Source of the DNA: Dama dama
Lineage: Eukaryota > Chordata > Mammalia > Artiodactyla > Cervidae
Direction of reading: 5' to 3'
NCBI RefSeq assembly: GCF_033118175.1
Contig: NC_083688.1
Coordinates: 827,501 to 891,500, forward strand
DNA length: 64,000 nt
Below the pieces are notes generated by a model that saw nothing but the letters and a program-made list of their open reading frames with translations, did no database searches and was not told where the DNA came from. Position numbers and translations under genes: made by a program. Below, in pieces: positions 11,301 to 22,600 of this stretch (position 1 is its first letter; each line of letters starts with the position of its first letter).

Positions 11301-11780
11301 CCGGAGCTGCTCCGTCCTATCCTAGGACAGACATAAAGATCAAGGTCGTAGAGAGGGTGCCCAGGTCACCCAGCTGGTCTGCAGGGCGTGAAGCCTGGAG
11401 CCGAAGGCGCGGACTCCTTCCCGGCGCCCCCTCCACTCTGCCAGCGCTTCTCAGGGAGACTCAGCTCGCGCTCTTAGGGCCTCTCCTCCCACCGGAGGGC
11501 GGACGGCACCCCCACGGCCTCCTCACTGTTAGCACTGAGCCCGGACGCCTGGCGGCAAGTCTGGCGCTGCCCGGAAGGCTTCTGTTACCAAGGACACCTC
11601 CCCTGACACTTCCCCAAGTCTACCCTGAGGAACAGCATGCGTGCCTTGGCGGGGGGCGGCGGCAGGGGGGCTCTGGGGCAGCAGTGGGGAAGCTCACTGC
11701 GAGCTCAGAAGCTCCTGGAAGTTTCCTCCTTGACATCGTGGCACGTGGGTTCTGAGCCTGGCTCCACCAGGCAGGGCCGG
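8346..11780. other. Intergenic sequence: unique DNA, GC-rich in its right part
   Basis: 8346-8700 is AT-rich and probably continues old L1 material. 8840-8970 resembles MIR (CAGAGAGGGCCAGCAACACG, AAGGTCACACAGCC, CAGAGTTCAGCTGGAACCCA). 9000-11780 is GC-rich unique sequence. Several long frames on both strands (for example 10731-11336 and 10585-9950) overlap each other and carry no known motif, so I do not call them genes. Confidence 0.6.
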
Positions 11781-11995
11781 TGCTTTATTTTTTTCATGTT
11801 GATCTGTAGACATTCCTGATGCATTCTGGACATGAGTCCTTTGGCAGAGATATGGATTATCTCTTCTACATGGAAAATTAAATCATCAGCTAATTCCTGG
11901 AGCATCATAATGGACGGACCAGCAGGACATGAAAACAAATGTCCATCGACAGATGCATGGATAGAGATGTGGTCCCTGCAGCCAACAGACTGCAC

Positions 11996-12184
11996 GCTCA
12001 GTCGCTCAGTCGTGTCTGACTTTGAGATCCATGGACTGTCGCCCGCCAATCTCCTCTGTCCATGGGATTTTCCAGGCAAGATTACTGGAGTGGGTTGCCA
12101 TTTCCTCCTTCCCGACCCAGGGATCAAACCCACATCTCCTGCATTGCAGGCAGATTCTTTACCATCTGAGCCCCCTGGGAAGCT
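11996..12184 (-). mobile_element. Bov-tA SINE, antisense, inside an L1
   Basis: CAGTCGTGTCTGACTTTGAG, CCATGGGATTTTCCAGGC, GGAGTGGGTTGCCATTTCC, CAGGCAGATTCTTTACCATC, then GCCCCCTGGGAAGC (complement of the head). Confidence 0.93.
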
Positions 12185-12562
12185 CATACAAAGGACTCCT
12201 ACTCAGCGATGAAAAAGAACAAAGTGATGCCGTTTGCAGTAACATGGATGCAACTAAAGATTATCATACTAAGTGGAGTAAGTCAGAAAGAGGAAGACAA
12301 ATGCTGTGTGGTGTCACTTATGTATGAAATCTAAATTACAACACAAATGAACCTACCTATGAAACAACAGGATCACAGACAGAGAACAGACGAGATTGCC
12401 CAGCGGGAGCGGGCTGGGGGAGGGATGGACTGGGAGGTTGAAGTTGGCAGATGAAAGCTTTCACATGTAGAACGGAGAGATAGCAAGATCCTTCTGTGTA
12501 GCCCAGAGGACTATACTCAGTGTTCGATGATAAACTGTGATGGAAAAGAGTATGTATCATAG

Positions 12563-12722
12563 GCTTTCCCGGTGACTCAGCGGTAAAGAGTCCACCTGCA
12601 ATGCAGGAGACCTGGGCTTGGTCCTTAGGTTGAGAAGATCCCCTGGAGGAGGGCATGCCAACCCACGCCAGTGTTCTTGCCTGGACAGTCCCACGGACGG
12701 AGGAGCCTGGTGGGCGACTGAA
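12563..12722 (+). mobile_element. Bov-tA SINE, sense, truncated at its 3' end, inside an L1
   Basis: Head AGGCTTTCCCGGTGACTCAG, CACCTGCAATGCAGGAGACC, CCAGTGTTCTTGCCTGG, GGAGCCTGGTGGGC, after which L1 sequence resumes. Confidence 0.85.
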
Positions 12723-12789
12723 CCACTTAGCCGTACAATAGTAATCTGCACAACATTGTAAACCAACAAGTAAGGAAACATAAGGACGG

Positions 12790-12877
12790 GGAGACGGACA
12801 GGGAGGCCTGGCATGCTGCGGTTCATGGGGTTGCAGAGTCGGACATGACTGAGCCACTGAACTGAACTGAACTGAAT
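12790..12877 (+). mobile_element. BovB 3' terminus (Bov-A type tail)
   Basis: ACGGACAGGGAGGCCTGGCA, GTTGCAGAGTCGGACATGAC, CTGAACTGAACTGAA. This is the same terminal block as at 17458-17537, without the upstream LINE. Confidence 0.85.
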
Positions 12878-13530
12878 GAGGACGCTGGGCCCTGTTTGTG
12901 CTGAGTGCTGGGGTTCCACGATGCCTGTGACGTGGCCTCAACGGGAGCGCCCCTCTGGAAGAGGGGACAGACGTTCAGAATGAGGAGGGAAGAAAGGCTA
13001 GTTTTTCTCACCAAGCTAACATGATTTTCTTTACAAAAGCTTTATCAGAACTTTCTTCAGAGCCCAGGCAGGATGAGAAGTTTCCCCATGTTTGCTTTCT
13101 GGGCTGGGTCTGTGATCCTTCACAGTGAGCATGGCTTCTAGATGCTTCCTTGGCTACAAGCCCCGTTGGCTGAGTGTGCGCTCAGCTCCTGACCTCCCCC
13201 TGGCTTCTGCCCTGGTTTTGGGTGGCTTCACCAGGACACAGCCCGATTCTCAGCCCTGGAACCCGGTTCTTGGTGTTTGGTGGAGGTGAGTCACATGGCC
13301 TGGGAGGGTGGGGTTAGGGGTGAGGTCAGGCCTGATGAATGTCCTGTGAAGTTGGGTCGGTTTAGAACTCCTCACCTGTCCCGGGGTCACTGTGCACCAC
13401 GTCAGGCAGAACCAGATCCTCCACCACCCTCGGGGACTTCAGGGACAACCCTGACGGGGACTCAGGAGGCTATGAGCCGATGAGGGATAGATGCCAACCT
13501 TCAGAGCAGAGGGGCCAGGGGGGCTGCATG

Positions 13531-13795
13531 GACCCATCCTGACTGCTCTGTGTGACCCCAGGTGGGGGGCGGCTGGCAGACGGGCCCATCCTGACCGCGC
13601 TGTGACCCCAGGTGGGGGGTGGATGGGCCCGTCCTGACCGCGTTGTGTGACCCCAGGTTGGGGGTGGATGGGCCCATCCTGACCGCGCTGTGACCCCAGG
13701 TGGGGGCTGGATGGGCCCATCCTGACCGCGCTGTGACCCCAGGTGGGGGGTGGATGGCAGACGGGCCCGTCCTGACCACGCTGTGTGACCCTGGG
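13531..13795. repeat. About 43-bp GC-rich minisatellite, about six copies
   Basis: A core unit (GGGCCCATCCTGACCGCGCT, GTGACCCCAGGTGGGGG, GGATG) recurs about every 43-58 bases. Copies differ by small insertions (GGCTGGCAGAC in the first, GGCAGAC in the last, an extra GT in some). All are in one orientation. The region 12878-13530 to its left shows no recognised feature. Confidence 0.9.
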
Positions 13796-14379
13796 CCTCT
13801 GCCCTTCTCTGGGCCGGGCTCTGTTCGCCCACGCCTGCCCTGCTGGGTCTGAGGGACCCAGTGACCAGCGGCGAGAGGGCTCAAAGCAGAGACTCTGCGT
13901 GCGTCCTCCCCTCCCTCGCCCGGGGGCCCGGACACTTGGGGGAGCCTGGGGACACACTCGGCCGATTTTCACACAAGTTAGGGCTGTAGGGACAGCCACC
14001 CCCGTCTCTCGTCAGTTCTGTGTGAGGCCAGGAGGGAGGGCAGAGTTGGGAGCTGGGGCTGCTCCCTAGCGTCACCCACCAGGGCTCCTGGCCTTCCCCG
14101 ATCAAAAGAGGTTGGTGAGAGGCCAGACCAGAAATGCCAGCGAGGCTTTACCGGGGCTCCCCCTGCCGCAGCGGGGCCTGAGAAGAAGGAACAGGTTCCC
14201 TTGCTCAGTCTGGTTCCTTACATGGGGTGAGGCTAGGACTGCAACCCGGGGTCAGGCTGGAGGCGCGGCTTAGCTGGTCTGCCCACCCCTGCAGTGGTGC
14301 TGAGCGCAGAGGGCATGCACAGTACCTGCTTGTGCTTCAGAAGTGGCAGTGGGTTTTTTGTGTTTTTTTTTAGGTCTTT
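13796..14379. other. Intergenic sequence, no feature recognised
   Basis: GC-rich unique sequence changing to T-rich near 14352-14370, just before the BovB. Confidence 0.5.
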
Positions 14380-14399
14380 TTGTATCTTGTCCATAACTT

Positions 14400-17300
14400 G
14401 CCCCAACTGCACATGAGATTAATTTTAGTCCCTTATAAAGTGAAAGTGACTGACAGAATGTTATCCACTAGAGAAGGGAATGGCAAACCACTTCAGTATT
14501 CTTGCCTTGAGAACCCCATGTACAGTACGAAAAGGCAAAATGATAGGATACTGAAAGAGGAACTCCCCAGGTCGGTAGGTGCCCAATATGCTACTGGAGA
14601 TCAGTGGAGAAATAACTCCAGAAAGAATGAAGAGACAGAGCTGAAGCAAAAATAACACCCAGTTGTGGCTGGCACTGGTGATAGAAGCAAGGTCCGATGC
14701 TGTATGAGCAATATTGCATAGAAACCTGGAATGTTAGGTCCATGAATCAAGGCAAATTGGAAGTGATCAAACAGGAGATGGCAAGAGTGAACGTCGACAT
14801 TCTTGGAATCAGCGAACTAAAATGGACTGGAATGGGAGAATTTAACTCAGATGACCATTGTATCTACTACTGTGAGCAGGAATCCCTTAGAGGAAATGGA
14901 ATAGCCATCATGGTCAACAAAAGTGTCCAAAATGCAGTACTTGGATGCAATCTCAAAAACGACAGGATGATCTCTGTTCGTTTCCAAGGCAAACCATTCA
15001 ATATCATGGTAATCCAAGCCTATGCCCCAACTAGTAATGGTGAAGAAGCTGAAGCTGAACAGTTCTATGAAGACCTACAAGACCTTCTAGAACTAACACC
15101 CAAAACAGATGTCCTTTTCATTATAGGGGACTAGAATGCAAAGGTAGGAAGCCAAGAAACACCTGGAGTAACAGGCAAATTTGGCCTTGCAATACGGAAT
15201 GAAGCAGGGCAAAGGCTAATAGAGTTTTGCCAAGAGAACACACTGGTCGTAGCAAACACTCTCTTCCAACAACACAAGAGAAAACTCTACACATGGACAT
15301 CACCAGATGGTCAACACTGAAATCAGATTGATTATATTCTTTGCAGCCAAAGATGGAGAAGCTCTATACAGTCAGAGAAACAAGACCAGGAGCTGACTGT
15401 AGCTCAGATCACGAACTCCTTATTGGCAAATTCAGACTTAAATTGAAGAAAATAGGGAAAACCACTAGACCATTCAGGTATGACCTAAATCAAATCCCTT
15501 ATGAATATATAGTGGAAGTGAGAAATACATTTAAGGGACTAGATCTGATAGACAGAGTGCCTGATGAACTATGGATGGAGGTTCGTGACATTGTACAGGA
15601 GACAGGGATTAAGACCATCCCCATGGAAAAGAAATGCAAAAAAGCAAAATGGCTGTCTGAGGAGGCCTTACAAATAGCTGTGAAAAGAAGAGAAGTGAAA
15701 AGCAAAAGAAAAGGAAAGATATACCCATTTGAATGCAGAGTTCCAAAGAATAGCCAGGAGAGATAAGAAAGCCTTCCTCAGTGATCAGTGCAAAGAAATA
15801 GAGGAAAACAATAGAATGGGAAAGACTAGAGATCTCTTCAAGAAAATTAGAGATGCCAAGGGAACATTTCATGCAAAGATGGGCTCAATAAAGGACAGAA
15901 ATGGTACAGACCTAACAGAAGCAGAAGATATTAAGAAAAGGTGACAAGAATTCACAGAACTGAACAAAAAAGATCTTCACGAGCCAGATAATCATGATGG
16001 TGTGATCACTCACCTACAGCCAGACATCCTGGAATGCGAAGTCAAGTGGGCCTTAGGAAGCATCACTACGAACAAAGCTAGTGGAGGTGATGGAATTCCA
16101 GCTGAGCTATTTCAAATCCTGAAAGATGATGCTGTGAAAGTGCTGCACTCAATATGCCAGCAAATTTGGAAAACTCGGCAGTGGCCACAGGATTGAAAAA
16201 GTCAGTTTTCATTCCAATCCCTAAGAAAGGCAATGCCAAAGAGTGTTCAAACTACCACATAATTATACTCATCTCACACGCTAGTAATGCTCAAAATTCT
16301 CCAAGCCAGGCTTTAGCAATACGTGAACCATGAACTTCCAGAAGTTAAAGCTGGTTTTAGAAAAGGCAGAGGAGCCAGAGATCAAATTGCCAACATCCAC
16401 TGGATCATCGAAAAGCAAGAGAGTTCCAGAAAAACATCTATTTCTGCTTTATTGACTATGCCAAAATCTTTGACTGTGTGGATCACAGTAAATTGTGGAA
16501 TATTCTGAAAGAGATGGGAATACCAGACCACCTGACCTGCCTCTTGAGAAATCTGTATGCAGGTCAGGAAGCAACAGTTAGAACTGGACATGGAACAACA
16601 GACTGGTTCCAAATAGGAAAAGGAGTATGTCAAGGCTGTATATCATCACCCTCCTTATTTAACTTCTATGCAGAGTACATCATGAGAAACGCTGGGCTGG
16701 AAGAAGCACAAGCTGGAATCAAGATTGCCAGAAGAAATATCAATAACCTCAGATATGCGGATGACACCACCCTTATGGCAGAAAGTGAAGAAGAACTAAA
16801 GAGCCTCTTGATGAAAGTGAAAGAGGAGAGTGAAAAAGTTGGCTTAAAGCTCAACATTCAAAAAACGAAGATCATGGCATCTGGTCCCATCACTTCATGG
16901 CAAATAGACGGGGAAACAGTGGAAACGGTGTCAGACTTTATTTTTGGGGGCTCCAAAATTACTGCAGATGGTGATTGCAGCCATGAAATTAAAAGATGCT
17001 TACTCCTTGGAAGGAAAGTTATGACCAACCTAGACAGCATATTAAAAAGCAGAGACATTACTTGGCCAACAAAGGTCCGTCTGGTCAAGGCTATGGCTTT
17101 TCCAGTGGTCATGTATGGATGGGAGAGTTGGACTGTGAAGAAAGCTGAGTGCCGAAAAAGTGATGCTTTTGAACTGTGGTGTTGGAGAAGACTCTTGAGA
17201 GTCCCTTGGACTGCAAAGAGATCCAACCAGTCCATCCTAAAGGAAATCAGTCCTGGGTGTTCATTGGAAGGACTGATGCTGAAGCTGAAACTCCAATACT

Positions 17301-17537
17301 TTGGCCACATCATGCGAAGAGTTGACTCATTTGAAAAGACCCTGAGGCTGGGAGGGATTGGGGGCAGGAGGAGGAGGGGACAACAGAGGATGAGATGGCT
17401 GGATGGCATCACCGACTCGATGGACATGAGTTTGACTAAACTCTGGGAGTTGGTGATGGACAGGGAGGCCTGGCGGGCTGCGATTCAGGGGGTCGCAAAG
17501 AGTCAGACATGACTGAGCGACTGAGCTGAACTGAACT
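14400..17537 (+). mobile_element. BovB LINE, near full length, inactivated
   Basis: An RTE-clade retrotransposon that encodes one protein with an apurinic endonuclease and a reverse transcriptase. The endonuclease part is open from 14697 (ETWNVRSMNQGKLEVIKQEM, DILGISELKWTGMGEF). It is broken by TAG at 15132 and TGA at 15318 in the same frame, a probable one-base deletion near 15375, a TGA at 16194, and further frame changes. The reverse-transcriptase and C-terminal part is open for 344 codons (16478-17512) with the active-site motif YADD near 16755. The 3' end is the CTGAACTGAACTG repeat at 17526-17537. The element is about 3.1 kb, close to the usual BovB length. Confidence 0.95.
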
Positions 17538-17540
17538 GCA

Positions 17541-17753
17541 AATGAAAGTGAAGTCTCTCAGTTGTGTCCAATTCTTTTCGACCCCAGGGACTGTAGCCCA
17601 CCGGGCTCCTCTATCCATGGAATTTTCCAGGCAAGAGTACTGGAGTGGGTTGCCATTTCTTTCTCCAGGGGATTTTCCTGACCCAGGGATCAAACCTGGG
17701 TCTCCCGCATTGCAGGCAGATGCTTTTACCATCTGAGCCACCAGGGAAGCCCC
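17541..17753 (-). mobile_element. Bov-tA SINE, antisense, next to the BovB 3' end
   Basis: CTCAGTTGTGTCCAATTC, GGGCTCCTCTATCCATGG, GAGTGGGTTGCCATTTC, GACCCAGGGATCAAACC, CTGAGCCACCAGGGAAGCC. It starts within a few bases of the BovB terminal repeat, so the two 3' ends face each other. Confidence 0.95.
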
Positions 17754-18600
17754 TTTGGGGTCTTTGTATGTTGTCGCTCCAGGAGATGAGGAGGTGTTTT
17801 TCCGGGTGCAAGCATGCAGCAACGGCTCCCAGCTCCCAGCCTGTCTCTGGAGGAGAGAGGTTGAGTTCCGGCTGTCAGCCCCAGAAAACACTGTGAGTGG
17901 CCAGCGGACAGGCAGGATGAGGCAGGGGCATTGGCCGCAGCCCCTCTAGTAAGCCCTGCAGCCTCTTTGCCAAAGACTTCCTGAGATTTACCTGGTTTCT
18001 CTGGAGCCAGTCAGGGTGCCGGGCGAGCTGGCCCCTCACCGCGGCTGGCGGTTCACTGCTGTGTGATCTCTGGGCCTCAGTCTCCCCGGCCCTGATCCTC
18101 CCGCCTGCACCCCAGCACTGGCGGACCCAGTTTATGTGGCTGAGTCACCTGATGGCTCCCAGCCTCAATTTCCTCATCTGCACAGTGGCAATAAACACAG
18201 CGATGCCCTGGAAGGTGTCGGGGAGGTCATGGTGTCCCCAGGGGCCCTGTAGGCACAGGGGGCTTCTCCCACCACCCCCGCCGAGGGTCCCAGCTTCTTG
18301 GGCCTCCAGGGCAGTCAGCACGCCCCCGACCCCCACGGCCCGGACGCCCAAGAAAAGGTGGGCTGCAGTGAGGGGAGGGGCCCAAGAGGTGATCAGAGAC
18401 GCCGGCAGGTAAACTGGCTCCTGCAGAAGGGGAAACGAACCAAAAAGGGCGGCAGGAAAGGATAAATCTTCAGACAAAAATGTCCAAACAAAAGGGGAAA
18501 GGGGAACAAAGGGAAGACAGGCGGAAGCGGCCGTCAGGAGACGGAAGGAGGCGACGTGCCCAAGAGAAGAGCCCGAAAGAGAGAGCAGCCCCGCCTCCGA
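17754..18600. other. Intergenic unique sequence with a MIR-like piece
   Basis: 18130-18210 (CTGATGGCTCCCAGCCTCAA, TTTCCTCATCTGCACAGTGG) resembles the antisense end of a MIR. The rest is GC-rich to purine-rich (18430-18610) with no recognised gene. Confidence 0.5.
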
Positions 18601-18609
18601 TGAAGCGGG

Positions 18610-19690
18610 AGAGAGAGATTAATTCTGATTAATATCACACACCCACTCCCATCGCGGGCCCCGTCGCCCTTCCTGTACAAGCCGGAAGAATATTTTTATC
18701 AACTCTTTTGTAAACTCAGGTTTTTTTTTAGTAGCTCTAGAAACATCCCTTTTTAAAAAGGAAGTAAACCCGTCTCATCTCGTTTTAAAAATGTAAATGC
18801 ATTTTGTTTAGAAGTGAAATCATTTGCCAATTGTTTACTTCTTGGTACAACCAGAAAATAGTGGTATATTGAATATGGGAGGCTTTGATTGTCTTTGGCA
18901 TCAGCTTAAGATTCCCATAGATGAAGGGGTAGCTTTTATATACTGTAATACAAAGCGTACTAAGTGGCCGTTGGAGTCAGCTGTGCGTTTAATGTCTGGA
19001 ATACCTTAAACACTAGCCATGCTGGTTTTGGTACAGTTGTTTCCTATAGCAAACCGCTCACTCCATCTTGGCTCTCCCGGTCAAGATTCTGTGAACTCTG
19101 CAACATCTTTGGTCTTGGTAGTCCGGTTTTCCTAAGTAATTTTGTTAATGTGGTGTGCGTGTGTACATTCTCAGTCATTTTAGCTGTGTCTGACCCTTTG
19201 TGACCCTCTGGACTGAAGCCCACCAGGCTCCTCTGTCCTTGGGATTCTCCAGGCAAGAATACTGGAGTGGGTTGCCATGCCTTCCTCCAGGGCATTTTCC
19301 TGACCCAGGGATCGAACCTGCGTCTCTTACGTCTCCTGCATTGGTAGACAGCTTCATTACCGTTAGCACCATCTGGAAAGCCCACTGTGCTGTGAGCGGG
19401 TGACAGTCTGGGTGTGTAGTGTATATGATTTTAAATTGTGAATCCGTGGGACTTCTGATGTAACAGCGTATCAATATTGGAAGATATTGGTACTTAATAT
19501 CCTGTTAAGGAAAACTTGCCTCTACATTTTAAGCTGGAAAGTCACTGGCATAACTGTTCAGAGAAGAATCACAGCTACATGATTTCTTTAGATTTTTTGG
19601 TACATGTGTTAACAATGGGTACAAATTGAAATGTCTGTGTACTGATCCTCAAAACAACCAATAAAATCTCATTTATATTTAAAAAAAAAC
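18610..19690 (+). pseudogene. Probable processed retrocopy of an mRNA 3' UTR, split by a SINE
   Basis: An abruptly AT-rich, non-coding block ends with AATAAA at 19660-19665 and a pure A run (19681-19689), then returns to GC-rich sequence. This is the signature of a reverse-transcribed polyadenylated RNA. I could not name the parent gene, and the left end is uncertain because no target duplication was found. A Bov-tA (19158-19384) interrupts it. It could instead be a 3' exon of an unannotated transcript. Confidence 0.5.
19158..19384 (-). mobile_element. Bov-tA SINE, antisense
   Basis: CTGTGTCTGACCCTTTGTG, CACCAGGCTCCTCTGTCC, CAAGAATACTGGAGTGGG, GACCCAGGGATCGAACCTG, AGCACCATCTGGAAAGCCC. Confidence 0.93.
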
Positions 19691-22600
19691 GGCACAGAGA
19701 CAGTGGGGAGAGAGCAGAAGGAGCCCTGGAGCCCCCGGAACCCTCTCCTCCTCTGTTTCTCTGCCCCCTTCCCTGTCTCTTTCCTCTCGGGGGTGCCAGG
19801 CTGCGGTGGGGAGAGGTCGGAGCTCTGCCCACAGGGGCAGTGGGGCCCCTGGGGGTGCTCAGTTCAGTGTCAGGGCCAAGAAGCCCCAGGGCTCTTCAAG
19901 GGATGCCTGGAACCTCTGCCTGGGGAGCCCAGGGCCTGCTGACCGGCTATGAGGCAGGGGACCGTGGACTCTCATGTCACTGAGGGTCTAGACGTTTGCG
20001 TTTAAGCCAGCGTCCTGATCCCCAGAGCCAAAGGCCCAGCAGCTCCCCGTCCCTCTGAAAGGCCAGAGTGAGGAGGAGAATGAGGTTGAAGCAGGTGCTT
20101 TCCCAGGGCAGAGCCTGTAGGGGCTACTTAGAGAAGAGAACACTTCTGGGAGCCAGAACCACGTGGAAGGGCTTCCTGGAGGCGGTGGTCTACGAGGGGC
20201 CAGGAGGGAGCCTCAGAAGCCCAGGAAGCTGGCTAGCACCAGACACTTTAGAAATCTCACCGGTTTCTTCCTCTGCAGAGTAGAGACAAGCATGGCACCA
20301 GCTAGAGGATGTCAGTGGGAATGTGTTACAAAACACAGCACCCCGGCCAGATGTGCACCTAAGTCCCTTTCTGCAGAGGAAGCAAAGCGGCCCCAGAGCG
20401 GTCGAGGGGCTGCCCTCGGCCCTACAGCCAAGGCTGGACCTGCATTCTCTGCAGCGCTGGTAGGGCCTTCGCAATGGCTGCCTCCGCCCCCTGGACTCCC
20501 ATTGCCCCTTCTTTCCTTCCTGCATGTGGGGGAAGACTGGGCTGGGTGGCCTTGGAGCAGTTGCTGGCCCTCTCTGGGCATGTCATCCGTGACAAACCAG
20601 CTGGCGGCTTTCTGAGAGGATGAGGAGCACCGGCTCCCACAGTCGGAGCAGGGAGGGGGCAGCAGGTAGGCTTTGAGCCCCGCCCTGCTCAGTCGCCTGC
20701 GTCTTAATCTCTTTTAAACGTGACCTCCTGGGTTTCCAGGTTACCGCTCCAGCCCCTCTTCTCCTGAATTTCTAGAAGTGTATGTGCTCCCACTCCCCCA
20801 GCCTAGCCATCGGGGCCCCCTCTGCCCCCAGGCCAGCCCCCAGCCCCAAGACTATGGCTGCGCCAAAGCCAGCAGGGGCTGGACGGCTCAGACCCCCGTC
20901 CTGAGAGGCTGCAGGGCTTGAAGGGAGCTGGAGCTGGGTGGCTGGCGTGCAAAGGACCTTAAGTGTGAGGTGCTGGGACCTGGTGTCTCTTGGGTCCTCC
21001 TGCCATCAGGCCTCTGCGTGCGCATCAGGGCTGCTCTGGGTCCAGGGGGCCAGACACAGGTCAGTGTTGCCTTTCCCAGAGCAGGAGCTGGGGGTGCATG
21101 CGAAGCAACAGGAGAGGCTGAGGGACCTAGCACCCACAGGGCACAGTTAAGAGGCTGCGTGTCACAGCTAAAATCCTGCAGCTGCATCACGACCCAACAC
21201 GGCCAAGCACAGAAATGACAAACAGATAAATAAACACTACAATAAAAAAGAACCGCAGTTGGACAGGTCAGATGCAGACGGCGTGTCGGATGACCGGAGA
21301 ATCGCGTCTCTGGTCCTGAGGATGATTCGCTGTCCCTTACCCACGTTGCCACCCCCTGGCTGTGTCTTTGGGGTAACCACTCGCCTTCCCTGGGGCTTTC
21401 TGTCTCTCTGTGTTCTGTGAGGCTGGTGGACCAAGTTTTCTGGAAGGGCCCACTGAAATGTGGAGCTCTGCACTAGGGGTGCACTCTCAGGCATTACTGC
21501 CCCGACCCCCCTCTCCAGGAATGATTCCCCAGCCTAGGGGAAGCCGGCAGAAAGCACGGACCCAGGCTTAGTGTTACAGTGGGGTGTCAGCAGTAACCAG
21601 CTTGGCTGGCCCTGAAAGATATTGGGTCTCTGCTTTCTTAGCTCAAGGAAGATCCAGTATCAAAGACGATAGCCCTCATCTCTCTGCCTCTTCCTATTTG
21701 ATTAGAAGTTTGGAGAAAATAAACATGCTCATGGAGAAGAGTCAGAAAAACACAAAGCGTATACTTCTGCAGACAGTCCCCGCCCCAGTCCATCTGTGAT
21801 TCAACCATAAGGATGCTGTGAATCACTTAGTTTAATATCCCACCCTTGCCCCACTTGTTAATATTAAACTCCACCCCAGGCGGGGGTATTTCCCTCGGTT
21901 CTCAGGGCCTGGAAGAACCAGCCCTCTCATCGTCAATGGCTTTAGTTTTACCTTTTGAGCACCATGATTCACAGAATTGATTATATTTCCCTTTTTTCCT
22001 GGGCCACCAGGAAGCTCACAGCTAAATCTACCCACCAGATGGGATGCCTCTTTCTGTCTTTCTCTTTCTTTCTACACACTTTGACTTCATTTTGTCACTT
22101 AAAAGATACGTCATATCCAGGGTGTATTTTGTAAGCTGTCTCAGATCCATCTTATCAGGATGTGGGCCATGAGTCCATGAAAGAAGTAGATGTGCTGAAT
22201 CTTTGGGTGGAGTGGACGCTGGAGAAATAGCAGTGGAAGTTGGTGGGGGGAGGGAGACCAGGAAGGCTGCAGATGGGAGGTTCTTGGGAACAGGGCCCCG
22301 GGAGGGAGGGAGGGTGGCCCAGGGGAAAATGATCCAGACGGGGGTTGGGTTTGAGTGAGGGAGGGGTCATCAGGGGCCAGGTTCAGGGGTCTTGAATGCC
22401 AGGCAAAATCTCTGGGTTTTGTGGATCAGCTGTACCCCAGGCACTTTACAGATGCCATTGATAACGTCTGCATTATTCCAGGTTTTACAGCTTAGGAGAT
22501 GGAGCCTCAGAAAAGTTAAATCATTTGCCTAAGCTCCTAAAATCTAAGAAATGACAGAGCCCAGACTAGAACCCCAAACCATAGGGCCCCAAATCTAGGC

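Larger units (their letters stand above)
11935..12775 (+). mobile_element. L1 3' end, sense, interrupted by two Bov-tA SINEs
   Basis: AAATGTCCATCGACAGATGC, AACATGGATGCAACTAAAGA, CTAAGTGGAGTAAGTCAGAA, GGGCTGGGGGAGGGATGGA and AACATTGTAAACCAACAAG appear in the order of a ruminant L1 3' end. SINEs sit at 11996-12184 (antisense) and 12563-12722 (sense). All frames are broken. Confidence 0.8.

Noticed and set aside
10731..11336. Overlapping frames of about 200 codons on both strands upstream of PADI1
   Set aside because: High GC lowers stop frequency in every frame. Protein composition (Gly, Arg, Pro, Ser) is generic and no motif is recognisable.
16478..17512. 344-codon open frame with reverse-transcriptase features
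   Set aside because: It is the C-terminal part of a BovB LINE that is broken upstream by stops and frame changes; not a host gene.
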